DNA of 64,000 nt from contig CM035808.1 of NCBI GenBank assembly GCA_020466095.1, positions 33,632,502 to 33,696,501 on the forward strand. Direction: 5' to 3'. Below are positions 11,091 to 22,017 of the stretch, piece by piece; the stretch's first letter is position 1, and every line of letters starts with the position of its first letter. Both the position numbers and the translations under genes were made by a program. Under the pieces are notes generated by a model, which was not told the DNA's origin, did no database searches, and worked only from the letters and a program-made list of their open reading frames with translations. This DNA is from Chlorops oryzae (lineage: Eukaryota > Arthropoda > Insecta > Diptera > Chloropidae).

Positions 11091-12766
11091 TAGCGAACAA
11101 CATAATTAAAACATTTCCCCCGCACGATTATAAAATTTTCGATTAATTTAAATGCAAATCAATTCATTAAATTCTTAAAGCTCACAGCTCGATCTGGACG
11201 TTAACGTTAATGTCTTTAGCTGTTACTGTCACTATGGCTTTTGCTCTCGCTGTCTCCGTTCGCGGTATGCATTTGAAAGTGTTGTTCAAAATTATTGAAC
11301 CATAAAATTTTTCTAATTGGAAATCGTTGTCGAATCGATTTTTTCTGACTCCACTGTACGAGATGGCATGTACACATGTGTGTCACCTCAGGTCATGCTT
11401 TGTGGTCCATTAATTCTGCGAGCAATTACATTTGATAATATATGTATGAGAGAACGGGGTAGAAAAGAAAAACGGAGACAATTAAAAAAATCATTATTCA
11501 TGAACATTTATGATGTTGCTTTTTTCGCTCTTCTAAGGATGTGTTCTTTCCCCCATGCCATATGTGCAATATGATTATTGCTTTACCAAAAATTCTCTCC
11601 AGGTGTGTCACGATTAACAACAGAACGAAAAAGTGGAAAAAAGTAAGCAACAGAATTACCATCATCAACTCAAACAACCAAGACAACCGAGCCAACCAAC
11701 AACGCGTCAACTAGTCTTTCGTCATCCTCTTCCACACTTGACCCAATTCTTCAGTGTTTTTTATTTTTTTTTTTTAAATTCATACAAGTCGTTTACAACA
11801 AAAACACTTCGGATCTTCAAGCTTTTTTTTCGGATAATACTCTTTGAATATTTTTTTTTCAATTTTTTTCTTTTAGAACTGCTTTTCTTAACTGCCTTAC
11901 ACGTAAAATGTAGTCACTTCGGATGCTGAACAACATTTTTACGGGTCAAGAGAGTTGTCATAAAAAATGGACAACAAAACAACAACTACAAAAAGGCTTT
12001 CATCTTTAATTAGCAGATGCGTTTTTTGTTTTTAGGGCATGAGCCAAAAAGATATCCCGATAAGAATCTAAGGAGACGCATGCTTATTCTTTGGAAGTGA
12101 AAGTTTTTCCACTATCATAATCGCCTTAAGGTCGAAAAATAAAAACAAAATTAATTTCTATACTCGATCATCAATAAAAAAATTATTTTTTGATTCACCG
12201 CAACTCGCTTTGCGCCGCACGACATTGGGACGCCTTAATTAATTCAAGGTCATTTGGGTAACAAAATTTTTAAACAATGCAATACCGAACAAACACGACC
12301 CGAAACGACGACTTTATTAGTGACGAGCCTTACATTGCCATAAAAAAAAAATAAAACACAGAGAAAAAAATCACATCGCTTCAAACGTTCTCTAAATTAT
12401 ATACCCGTCAGTCGGAATGTATTGAGCGCTGTAAATCTCTCACACGCGACGATTTTTTATTAATTTTTTTTTTTTTTTTCGAACAAAAAGGCGGTCGGGC
12501 CGGACTGTGTCTCAAAAAATTATAGATTTCCTTCTTTCCAACCCAGTTCAAAGTCATTATCGCTCACTAACGAATCACGACATTTCAGTGTGATTGGTTT
12601 AGGGGGAAAGGTTTTTACAATAAAAATTTTCCATTACTTCAGGTGCAATGGAAGTTCGGGAAGTTCCGCGGAATGAAATTAACTGAGCAATTTTTAATTA
12701 GGAGCGATAAAATCTAATTTAGCGAATTTCGAAACTTGTCCGAGTGTGAGTGAAGTTTTGACTCAC

Positions 12767-12836
12767 CTTTTCTACTTCGTCGGAAGTATTCACTGTTACC
12801 TGAACGACTTAATTTCAATGCCAAGGCATTATACAT
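12767..12836 (-). CDS. candidate alternative first coding exon of Graf
   Basis: On the minus strand an ATG at 12836 opens 23 codons (MYNALALKLSRSG, then a NSEYFRRSRK end) and stops one base into a codon at AAAAG|GTGAGT (donor GT at 12766-12765). That final G joins the CT that opens exon 8935-9092 to give an alanine codon, so the product would read FRRSRK-A-LSTRMKQ without a frameshift. The phase match, the strong donor and the lack of any closer upstream exon argue for an alternative start. A product starting here would lack the N-terminal helix of the BAR domain and carry a short basic, serine-rich leader instead. Against it: the exon is small, a correct phase occurs by chance one time in three, and I do not recall such an isoform firmly. 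A piggyBac-like element begins 16 bp upstream and would hold any promoter. Confidence 0.42.
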
Positions 12837-12852
12837 ATATGGACATACTTAA

Positions 12853-13368
12853 CCCTCTAGCATGTAAGACCGCCCTCAGGCGGGCATCAATAAAAGCTAA
12901 ATGGCAGCAAATCCGTTGATTTATTTGTATGTCAATATGATTATTAGCATCTGGCAAGTCTCTGAGCACATTTTGAGCGATCACTGAAGTCTCTGTGACG
13001 TTTGGTTGAGTTTTTACAGTCATTTGAATGCGTTAACCAAGAAATTAGCACGTAAAAACTTTTCGTACACTTGTTTTTTTAATTTTCAAACAACCAAAAC
13101 TTTTGTTTTTGTTTGCCGAATCATGTGAAATAATATTTTCTGAGTGATTTGAACCTTCTACTTTCGAATAATTTCTTATTTTATTATATTAAATATTTTT
13201 TTCGACAGAATTTTAGAGGGGACGGTTTTTCGATTTTTTCACCTGGCGGTCGACAGATAATTTTTTTTTGGATTTCAACATCAGATTCGGATTCCACGCA
13301 CCCAAACTATTTTAGAAAAAATTTTTCGTCAAAAAATTTCTAGCCGTTCAATTTTGCATGCTAGAGGG
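12853..13368. mobile_element. piggyBac-like non-autonomous element
   Basis: TTAA flanks both ends (12849-12852 and 13369-13372). The inverted termini read CCCTCTAGCATG, the CCC start expected for piggyBac elements. The 516-bp interior has no intact transposase; a 64-codon minus-strand frame at 12829-13023 is not recognisable. It lies immediately upstream of the candidate Graf leader exon. Confidence 0.88.
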
Positions 13369-13607
13369 TTAAATATTTCGTATTTTCAGTGTGATACGTA
13401 CACATTGCAGACCCCGCGATATGCCGGGACATTTAAAAACTCAAGAAGAAGAAGTGTGATACGTACAATGTTCGAGAACTCATGGAACTGGCATAAACTG
13501 GTTGTGTGTGAAGAATATTCCCTGTAGTAATGAAACGGTTTCGGTGTTAAAAAGACCGGACCTAGGAAATTCCATATAGGACCGACCCCAAATTTATAAG
13601 AAACACG

Positions 13608-13787
13608 ACCGGTCTAGGGTTATACTCTTTTGGACTCACCCTCATCTAGTACCAATATAGGCGGGTTCATGCAAACGGACTCACCCGCAACCAATCAGAC
13701 CGGTTATTTTTCAAAGACAGCCCTATGTTAAAAGAGATGGGTCGAATTTATGGAAAGGCGACCGGTTCTGACTTCTTTAGGACCGGT
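13608..13787. promoter_or_regulatory. cluster of ACCGGT motifs
   Basis: ACCGGT occurs at 13608, 13699, 13761 and 13782, two of them as ACCGGTT, with a near variant GACCGGACC at about 13555. AACCGGTT-like palindromes are sites for Grainyhead/CP2 factors. It could equally be an old repeat with internal periodicity. Confidence 0.3.
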
Positions 13788-14144
13788 CACACTTACTGCA
13801 GGGGAGCTTTTATGAGTTTAGAGAAGAACAGGAAAATTTTAAAATTATATGGAACGTATTATGGTTGGGACTAGAACACCGTTTTGATATGTCGCTCAGG
13901 TCCGCAAGATACTTGAGACCACAACAAGGCCTTTCAATAGAAACCTGTAACTGTGATTCCTCAGACCTACATATACATATCTAACCAAAACTTCTAGACT
14001 TTCGAAGCATCCATTTTGAGAAACTCATAATGGGAAATTCCATTGGGGCACACTCACATTCTTTAGGTTTTAGCTCTTAATATTTAAAAAAAAAAAAGGA
14101 AGTGATTATCAAGGATTGAAATTTTTGAATGCTTTTAAAAACAG

Positions 14145-14235
14145 TAAAGCAATGAAATTGTCCAATTTCTGCTCTGAATGGCTGTGACGGGTGTAACCTT
14201 TGGGACCGTTTTGCGTGGAATTCCCATAATGTAAA
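14145..14235 (-). repeat. repeat fragment shared with 49035
   Basis: CCAATTTCTGCTCTGAATGG, then ACGGGTGTAACCTTTGGGAC and TTTTGCGTGGAATT recur with few changes at 49048-49113. On the minus strand both copies keep an open stretch reading IPRK..PKVTPV.AI.SRN, which hints at a former coding region. The family is unknown. Confidence 0.55.
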
Positions 14236-15299
14236 GACGGTATCGCAAACCGCAAACTGTTGATAACACAGCCATACAAAAAAGAGGGTCAGATCCGGAC
14301 CTATCACTGAATCCGAATTTGAGGTCTTTATAATCCATCAGGTATAGGTTTCCCCATTCTCAAAAATAGGCTCAAAAACCCCAAGTTTTTTGAGGTTATA
14401 TCAACATCTGAGGCCGATGGGGTTATATAATATATAGAAATTCGGAATCAGCTAACTCGAAAACGCAATGCGCATAGTGGGACCCCCGGGTCTGTATCTT
14501 TTTAAGTTTTTGTTTTTTATGGGGCTGTGTAGTCGAATTAATATCTTCATGATCATATCTTCATTTGCATAAGACTTCTAGAAGACCAAAACCAAGTTTC
14601 CTTCAATTTTTATTGTATGTTATATAATGATCGAATCCACCTTCAACGAAAAAATATCATTCCAAATAATTCTTGACTTCATAAAGTCCGTTTGTGATTG
14701 CGAAACGCACGGGTAAGCGATAGGGACTTGTGTCGCCCGTACCGCCTCTTCGTCTCTCACCCACACACTTCGAGTTGCAGGGAAAAAAGTCTCTTAGTCT
14801 AATCATTGACAAGGGGACTTCAAAATATCGACAATAGAAAGAGCCGGGATTTAAAAAGCTTCTTAATGAAAATGTTTACATTAGATCCCGAGCCAACTAT
14901 CGTTTATCATCATGAATGACACTGAGAACTATCATATCCAATGAAACATTAAAGATCGACGTTTTTTTGAGAAAATTTTGGTATCATTAAAAAGGCATGA
15001 TTTTATTTCTTAACCTCAACGATCTGCGAATGAATCTCCATATGTTTTTCGCAATTATTCACAACTCAATTTGTCATTCCGTCGTTCATCCGTCCGTCCG
15101 TCTGACCGTGTCAGTGAGCTGTATGATTGCCGATTACGATGGGGGAAGACTTAATTTTTGAATGCTCCCGGCATTCATTGAAGCATTCAAAGAGATTAAA
15201 TCTAATTGCACAGAAAAAACCTCACGTTCCGTTCCGTGATGTTCACTGAGCACGTAACCCGCAACGGAGAAAAGAAGCATTTGTTTTTTAAATATGTAT

Positions 15300-15946
15300 A
15301 TTAGGGTGTCCCAAAAAAAAAAAATTTTTTTTGGAACGTGGTTTTTTCGAAAGCCTATGGGTCAAAGTATTTTTGAGATTTTTTTCAGATTTTTCGTAAA
15401 AGGTTTAGAGGTTGGGCTCAGCGGATTTTCCTCAAAAGCCCCACATTTCCAAATTTTTGGAGATAGCTTCTTCATAAGCAATGCTTTTCAGGATTTTTAG
15501 GTATTAGTCGGTGGAAAAGTATAAAATCTTTGTTCTCACTTACAAAAACTGCAAAAGATACCAACTTTATAGGCTATTTAGGCATCTTTAGTAGACATTT
15601 TTACGAACAAAATCGGGCGTCAAAAAAATAAGGCCCCAAAATTTCTTAATTTTATATGAAAATGGTTGAAAGTAATGATGCAATTTCAAAGAGTACTAAT
15701 TCCTTTTTAATTTGTTAATTCGGATTTTACTCTTATAGTTCCAAAGCTCTGTACCGTTATCTTTTCCAAAACATTATAACAAAAATACATTGCATACTTC
15801 CAGGCTTACATTTGAAAATTTCATTGCCTATATAATAGCCAATCAATATTAAATAGACTCAAAAATACTTTGACCCATAAGCTTTCGGAAACCTTACGTT
15901 CTACTATTAAATTCGAAAAAAAAATTTTTTTTTGGGACACCCTAAT
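15300..15946. mobile_element. non-autonomous long-TIR element
   Basis: The element begins ATTAGGGTGTCCCAAAA and ends with its reverse complement. The arms stay recognisable for about 90 bp: GAAAGCCTATGGGTCAAAGT on the left pairs with a near-identical inverted copy near 15860-15890. GTAT flanks both sides (15296-15299 and 15947-15950), a possible 4-bp duplication. There is no transposase. The superfamily is unclear. Confidence 0.75.
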
Positions 15947-15951
15947 GTATA

Positions 15952-17239
15952 TTAGGTGTAGTAAAAAGAAATCCATTATTTTTCCAATAGATGGCGTTAT
16001 TTATCTGCATCTCGCGTTGTATAAGTCCGATCGTGTTCCGCTAGGGGGCATTAGAAAGATGACAGTTCTTACTAAAAAAGCTTTTTTGACACTTTTTTGA
16101 TTGATTGATTCAGTTTTGTTTGAGAGCTTGTCAAAGATGGACATCAGCAAAGAGAAAATTCGCTACATTTTACAGTTTTTCTTCGATAAGGGAGAAAACG
16201 CAAGCCAGGCGGCTGAAAATGTGAATAGCGTTTATGGACCTGATACTGTAACAGCCAATCATGCGCAATTTTGGTTTCGTCGATTCCGTTCCGGTAACTT
16301 CGATGTCAAGGATGCACCACGCACTGGAAGGCCAATTGTCGAAAATGTCGATAAAATCATGGAAATTATCGAGTCCGACCGTCATGTTAGCACTGTTTCG
16401 ATTGCAAAAGAGCTAAAGATTGCACAAAAAACCGTTTGGAACCATTTGAATAAGGCTGGATACACAAAGAAGCTCGATGTATGGGTGCCACACGAGTTAA
16501 CGCAAAAAAACCTCATAGACCGAATTTCCATCTGCGAATCGCTGCTGAACCGCAACAAAATCGACCCATTTCTGAAGCGGTTGGTGACTGGTGATGAAAA
16601 GTGGGTCACTTACGACAACGTCAAGCGAAAACGGTCGTGGTCGAAACACGGTGAACCGGCGGAAACGGTGGCCAAGCCAGGATTGACGGCCAGGAAGGTT
16701 TTGCTGTGTGTTTGGTGGGATTGGCAGGGAATTATCTACTATGAGCTGCTCCCATACGGCAAAACTCTTAACTCGGAACTCTACTGTCAACAATTGGACC
16801 GTCTGAAGGAAGCAATCGCCCATAAGCGGCCAGCTTTGGCCAATAGGAGAGGAATTGTGTTCCATCAGGACAACGCCAGGCCACACACATCGATAGTGAC
16901 TCGCCAGAAGCTCCGGGAGTTTGGTTGGGAGGTTCTTCTGCATCCACCTTATAGTCCGGACCTGGCACCAAGTGATTACCATCTGTTCCTGTCCATGGCG
17001 AACAATTTTGCTGGTGAAACATTCGCTTCAAGAGAGGCTTCTGAAATTCGACTGTCTCAATTTTTTGCTAATAGGAACGAGGGCTTCTATGAGAGAGGCA
17101 TAATGAAATTACCTTTAAAATGGCAACAAGTTGTCGAACAAAACGGCGCATATTTGGCCTAAATCGGGTCATTCTAACTATCTTAAATAAAGCCCTCAAT
17201 TTAATGCAAAAATAATGGATTTCTTTTTACTACACCTAA
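15952..17239 (+). mobile_element. complete mariner element, non-irritans type
   Basis: This 1,288-bp element has perfect 32-bp inverted ends (15952-15983 and 17208-17239) beginning TTAGGTGTAGTAAAAAGAAA. It is flanked by the TA target duplication at 15950-15951 and 17240-17241. One intact transposase gene fills it. Perfect termini and an unbroken frame suggest recent movement and possible activity. It inserted into the TATA string directly abutting an older inverted-repeat element (15300-15946). Confidence 0.95.
16137..17162 (+). CDS. mariner transposase, D,D34D, intact
   Basis: This encodes a cut-and-paste transposase that binds the inverted ends and moves the element between TA sites. I place the start at the ATG at 16137 (MDISKEKIRY), giving 341 aa, the usual mariner length. 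A longer frame reaches back to 16101 only through a TTG codon. The N-terminal half (about 1-110) holds two helix-turn-helix regions, with a GRP linker near residues 64-66. WVPHEL is at 116-121, the conserved mariner motif. The catalytic triad is D153 (in TGDEKW), D245 (in HQDNARPH) and D280 (in YSPDLAPSDYH), with exactly 34 residues between the last two. No frameshift or stop is present. The WWDWQGIIYYELL and LAPSDYHLF stretches are closer to the Mos1/cecropia side of the family than to irritans elements; the exact subfamily is uncertain. Confidence 0.95.
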   Translation: MDISKEKIRYILQFFFDKGENASQAAENVNSVYGPDTVTANHAQFWFRRFRSGNFDVKDAPRTGRPIVENVDKIMEIIESDRHVSTVSIAKELKIAQKTVWNHLNKAGYTKKLDVWVPHELTQKNLIDRISICESLLNRNKIDPFLKRLVTGDEKWVTYDNVKRKRSWSKHGEPAETVAKPGLTARKVLLCVWWDWQGIIYYELLPYGKTLNSELYCQQLDRLKEAIAHKRPALANRRGIVFHQDNARPHTSIVTRQKLREFGWEVLLHPPYSPDLAPSDYHLFLSMANNFAGETFASREASEIRLSQFFANRNEGFYERGIMKLPLKWQQVVEQNGAYLA

Positions 17240-17241
17240 TA

Positions 17242-18377
17242 TATGTATATATAAATTTTTTTTTTCACTATCGATTCCACTAATTAGGTTCATAAAAATA
17301 GCAATTTGTTATTTTTTCTCTCATTAAAGTCAAGGTTAAGGTTACCTACATATACATAGACACATATAAGGGGGAAAAATCGTATAGAAAGTTTTTATAG
17401 AGTTGCCATCTTCGTTTGATGTCTTCATTTATTTAATCGCAATGTTTTAAAAATCAATCAATTGCGAAGCCAAACCAAAACTGATCTAATTACTCGATGG
17501 TTAGAGGGGGTGAAAAATAAGAGAAAAAGTTTAATCGCGCGTACACACAAAACACGATGTAAGCCGAGAAAATCAAATAAAACACTTAAATGTTACGCAA
17601 AGCCGTTCAAATTAAGCAGCTTTTTTAGTATCTCTAAATTGATTTATTCACCCGAGCAAAGTCAGTTCAATGAACTTTTTTTTTTCTTTATGGTATCATC
17701 GAAATCGAACGTCAATGGAATGAAAAGTACATAGATGTATGCTCTACAATAAAATAAATTAAATAAACAAGAGAAGCTTTGGTGCAGAAGCTCATCTAGA
17801 TATGATAGAACGTCTAACAGTGGTTTTTTATGCCGCCATTTTTATGGGTCTTAAGCACTTGAAATCAATGTTCTTTATGGCCTACCCGTGTCATTAGAAT
17901 GAAGAGGATCTTTTTGTAGTTGTGTAAATGGGCGAGTGCGTACGTGTGTGATAACAAGTGTAAGAAAGTAAGACAACTAAAATTGTGAGAAGTGCACTTT
18001 ACCGACTAACTTGACATTTGGACCCATCATGAAAGGGACTCGCATGCACTCGAACCATTTATTTGTGGTCGATTGAAATTTAAAAAAAAAAAGATAAAAA
18101 TTTTATCGATTTTCGAGAGGCGTTAAAAGTTCAATGGTACTCAAGTTTAAACAGCCAAGTAATTTGAGAAAAGGGGGAGAAAATGAGACGGAAATATTTG
18201 GTATTAGTACCGTAAAGTTCATCGACAAGAGGAAGAGGCATTCAGCTTGTGGGACAATTGAAAAATTTTGGAAGACAATTGAATGGAATGCTTTTAGAAT
18301 TTAGAAATAAAAGGAAATTCTGTGTACGGTTTGAGGTATTTGAATTCAAAGCATTTAAAAATAGATAGGCATTTATA
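17242..18377. other. spacer between the two mariners
   Basis: AT-rich sequence without recognisable genes or paired repeats. Confidence 0.5.
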
Positions 18378-18379
18378 TA

Positions 18380-19673
18380 ACAGGTTGGCTGATAAGTCCC
18401 CGGTCTGACACATAGATGGCGTCTCTAGTATTAAATGCATATTATTTTTATATAGTGGCAACCTTCAAATGATTCGTGTCAAAATTTGACGTCTGTAAGT
18501 CAATTAGTTTGTGAGATAGAGCGTCTTTTGTGAAGCAACTTTTGTTATTGTGAAAAAAATGGAAAAAAAGGAATTTCGTGTTTTGATAAAATACTGTTTT
18601 CTGAAGGGAAAAAATACAGTGGAAGCAAAAACTTGGCTTGATAATGAGTTTCCGGACTCTGCCCCAGGAAAATCAACAATAATTGATTGGTATGCAAAAT
18701 TCAAGCGTGGTGAAATGAGCACGGAGGACGGTGAACGCAGTGGACGCCCGAAAGAGGTGGTTACCGACGAAAACATCAAAAAAATTCACAAAATGATTTT
18801 GAATGACCGTAAAATGAAGTTGATCGAGATAGCAGAGGCCTTAAAGATATCAAAGGAACGTGTTGGTCATATCATTCATCAATATTTGGATATGGAAAAG
18901 CTCTGTGCAAAATGGGTGCCGCGCGAGCTCACATTTGACCAAAAACAACAACGTGTTGATGATTCTGAGCGGTGTTTGCAGCTGTTAACTCGCAATACAC
19001 CCGAGTTTTTGCGTCGATATGTGACAATGGATGAAACATGGCTCTATCACTACACTCCTGAGTCCAATCGACAGTCGGCTGAGTGGACAGCGATCGGTGA
19101 ACCGTCTCCGAAGCGTGGAAAGACTCAAAAGTCCGCTGGCAAAGTAATGGCCTCTGTTTTTTGGGATGGGCATGGAATAATTTTTATTGATTATCTTGAG
19201 AAGGGAAAAACCATCAACAGTGACTATTATATGTCGTTATTGGAGCGTTTGAAGGTCGAAATCGCGGCAAAACGGCCCCATATGAAGAAGAAAAAAGTGT
19301 TGTTCCACCAAGACAACGCACCGTGCCACAAGTCATTGAGAACGATGGCAAAAATTCATGAATTAGGCTTCGAATTGCTTCCCCACCCAGCGTATTCTCC
19401 AGATCTGGCCCCCAGCGACTTTTTCTTGTTCTCAGACCTCAAAAGGATGCTCGCAGGAAAAAAATATGGCTGCAATGAAGAGGTGATCGCCGAAATTGAG
19501 GCCTATTTTGAGGCAAAACCGAAGGAGTACTACCAAAATGGAATCAAAAAATTGGAAGGTCGTTATAATCGTTGTATCGCTCTTGAAGGGAACTATGTTG
19601 AATAATAAAAACGAATTTTGACAAAAAAAATGTGTTTTTCTTTGTTAGACCGGGGACTTATCAGCCAACCTGT
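18380..19673 (+). mobile_element. complete Himar1-like (irritans subfamily) mariner
   Basis: This 1,294-bp element is bounded by inverted ends starting ACAGGTTGGCTGATAAGTCC, identical for 27 bp on both sides (18380-18406 and 19647-19673). It carries a TA duplication at 18378-18379 and 19674-19675. These termini match Himar1 as I remember it. The transposase frame is intact. It lies only 1.1 kb from an unrelated intact mariner. Confidence 0.96.
18559..19605 (+). CDS. Himar1-like mariner transposase, intact 348 aa
   Basis: The ATG at 18559 (MEKKEFRVLIKYCFLKGKN) gives 348 aa, the length of Himar1; an upstream in-frame GTG at 18550 is not needed. Helix-turn-helix DNA-binding regions fill about 1-110, a GRP linker sits at 62-64, and WVPREL is at 119-124. 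Catalytic aspartates are D158 (TMDETW), D252 (HQDNAPCH) and D287 (LAPSDFF), spaced D,D34D. Compared from memory with consensus Himar1 I count about nine changes: positions 113, 151, 163, 179, 204, 226, 278, 303 and 313. The notable one is alanine at 278 where the family normally has HPPYSPDL; the rest are mild. All catalytic residues remain. This near-identity in a fly fits the known horizontal spread of irritans mariners. Activity cannot be judged from sequence. Confidence 0.97.
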   Translation: MEKKEFRVLIKYCFLKGKNTVEAKTWLDNEFPDSAPGKSTIIDWYAKFKRGEMSTEDGERSGRPKEVVTDENIKKIHKMILNDRKMKLIEIAEALKISKERVGHIIHQYLDMEKLCAKWVPRELTFDQKQQRVDDSERCLQLLTRNTPEFLRRYVTMDETWLYHYTPESNRQSAEWTAIGEPSPKRGKTQKSAGKVMASVFWDGHGIIFIDYLEKGKTINSDYYMSLLERLKVEIAAKRPHMKKKKVLFHQDNAPCHKSLRTMAKIHELGFELLPHPAYSPDLAPSDFFLFSDLKRMLAGKKYGCNEEVIAEIEAYFEAKPKEYYQNGIKKLEGRYNRCIALEGNYVE

Positions 19674-19675
19674 TA

Positions 19676-22017
19676 TGTATATACGGTTCAGCAAGGGTAG
19701 AGAGATTGTAATAAAAGCATAAGACAAAGGGATCCCCTCCCTTTTGACTGGAAAGCAGGCTTTCAATGATTGAATGGACGGTGACAGTAATGGAACTTTA
19801 TGAATTAAATTTTAAATGAATTTCTACATCAGGACGTTTAGGTGGCTGTTATAAACACCCTTGGAGGTGTTGTTTGGGGTGAAAATTTAAAGGATATTCT
19901 CATGATGAAACGTTTCATATTCCTTTAGGCTTCAGGAGATTTTAAACCAGGTTTATTATTATTTTTTTTTTTTAATTTTTGAATAACTTAAATATAGCAT
20001 TTAGGCATTTGATTAAGATAAACTAGATAAGATAAATAAATAAAATAAATATATAAAAAGATAAATGAAGACTGAAAGAATATTTTCGAGAGTTCAAACT
20101 TTCGAAGTTATTAAAGCGAATTGAAGACTACAACCTTAAGATTTTATATTAGTTGTAGATAATTGAAGGCTTTCCAACAGGAAAACTGCTACATAGAGCG
20201 TTCGGGCTTTTTAGGTTCCTTTAATGTTTCCTGTAAAATTTTTTGCATATTGGAAAATGTCTGTTCCATAAACTTAACGGGAAATCGTCGGTGTTACTCA
20301 AGAAATCCCCAGCCAGCAATATTTAATTCCAGTACCATTTATGATATCAAGAGTGCCAGCAAATTATGGAATTATTCGCAAACTAGATTTGCCTTTCAAT
20401 TGAATTCAACAAGCAAAACCGATTGCAAAAAAAATCAACACCCTCCACTTTTATATATAATTAAAAAAAAACCCCATTAACGTATTTTTGTCCTGACCCC
20501 TTCGTCATATTCTTTATCAAAATTTAACGGAAATATTTATCTCAAATTCAACCGCTTGATAAATTGAATTGTTGATCTGGGTTAATCATAAAATACATGC
20601 CGTAATAAGTCACAATGAAGGCGGGCGTAATCAACCAATAAGTCGTTTCCTTTAAACAATTAATTTAAACAAAAATGGGCGTCTCATTGGGAAGCAAAAA
20701 CAACAGATAAAACGAAAAATAATGATGAAAAAATAAAAACCGAAACGCATTATTTGAAATCATTTTTCAAAACATTAATCTGCCTCGGACAAATTAATTC
20801 ATGCCAAATTTATGCGAACAAAAAAAAAAGATCAAAACAAAACAAAATAAATTGATATCCCCGGCAGTAAAAGCATTAAACGATAATGCATAAAATATAA
20901 AGCTTATCAGGGCTGAAGAAACAAATTTTCAAATTGAGCTTGGAAGAAGTTCATTTAAATCTATAATTTATGGTGAAAAAAGTTTGGAAGGAAAAAAAAC
21001 ACGGAAAGGAAAGAAGCTTAACCCAATTACGACGAACGGAGTGGAGCATCTTCATCTTCTGATTGACTCCTTTTCGGCTTTCTATCATCCCAAAGTGCTG
21101 TATGTTCCTTCTGCTCTTTCCGATCTTCCTCTCTGTCTCTCTGTCTCTCTCTCTGCTCGTTTTTCATTTCTTTCTTCTACTTTCTTTTGACAAATGACAG
21201 ATACCCCTCTTAATGATGGTACGTTTTTATCGTGAACACTTTTTCTTCAGCTTCAATGATGCTCCATTATTGCACGTTGCCATGCACCGCATCATTGTCT
21301 GTCCTCAACATAAGCAACATAAACCGAAATGAAGAAGAGCAAAGATCCCAAAAAAAGGAGGAAAAGTCTTTAAAAAATTTACAACGCAAAAAAAAAAAAG
21401 AAAATTGCGGAAAGAAATCACAAAAATTGCATGAAAATTGCTTTTAGCGTTGCCACACAATAAGCACGTGAACAACAGCAACAACAACGAACAACGCTGC
21501 ATCTGCAAAAGACAATGTTGCATCGGTCTGAATGGGACGACATGAACAAGTATGTCCGCCCCAAATTAATTGAACGGGTATGCATGCGCTTATCGCAGAT
21601 TCTTTTTTACTCTCTTCTCCTCTCCCTTTTTCTTTCTTTTGTTTGGAGCAAATATATTTAATGATATATTTGAGTTCAAATTATCCAAACCGTTTCATAT
21701 GTCCCATATAAGTTATAACAAGTGTTGTTTATCATAATTTTATTGCAACTCGACACGCAAAAGGAATGTGAAAACCTCAGATTGAGATTGAAGGGAAAAG
21801 AACTTCTCAGCTGGGCACCGACCGTGGATGCATTATGAATGTTATTAAAATACATTAGTGGAAACACGAATTTTTTGCCCTTTTTCACTACCTTTGAAAC
21901 TTGACTGATTTTATCAACTGCTAAACCAAAGCGCATGCTTGGTGTGATTGCAAGTCCCCTAGGTGAGAAAAAAAAAAAAAACAAATACAAAAATACACAA
22001 TGATGCAATGGAATTCT
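19676..22017. other. non-coding, nothing identified
   Basis: Ordinary AT-rich sequence with a CT-rich tract at 21120-21185. The frames at 20163 and 21676 show no domain. Confidence 0.5.

Larger units (their letters stand above)
9093..12766 (-). other. Graf intron interval
   Basis: This interval between the candidate leader exon and the first BAR exon is non-coding. It holds a TIR element (9610-10493), an AT-only tract (10494-11090) and about 1.7 kb of ordinary AT-rich sequence (11091-12766) in which I see no exon, RNA gene or repeat. Confidence 0.5.

Noticed and set aside
16101..16136. N-terminal extension of the mariner transposase
   Set aside because: It begins with TTG, not ATG, and the extra 12 residues have no counterpart in mariners.
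16170..17103. Several frames overlapping the first mariner on both strands
   Set aside because: Shadows of the transposase gene.
18504..19173. Minus-strand frames over the Himar1-like element
   Set aside because: Shadows of the transposase gene; they include inverted-repeat and catalytic-core DNA read backwards.
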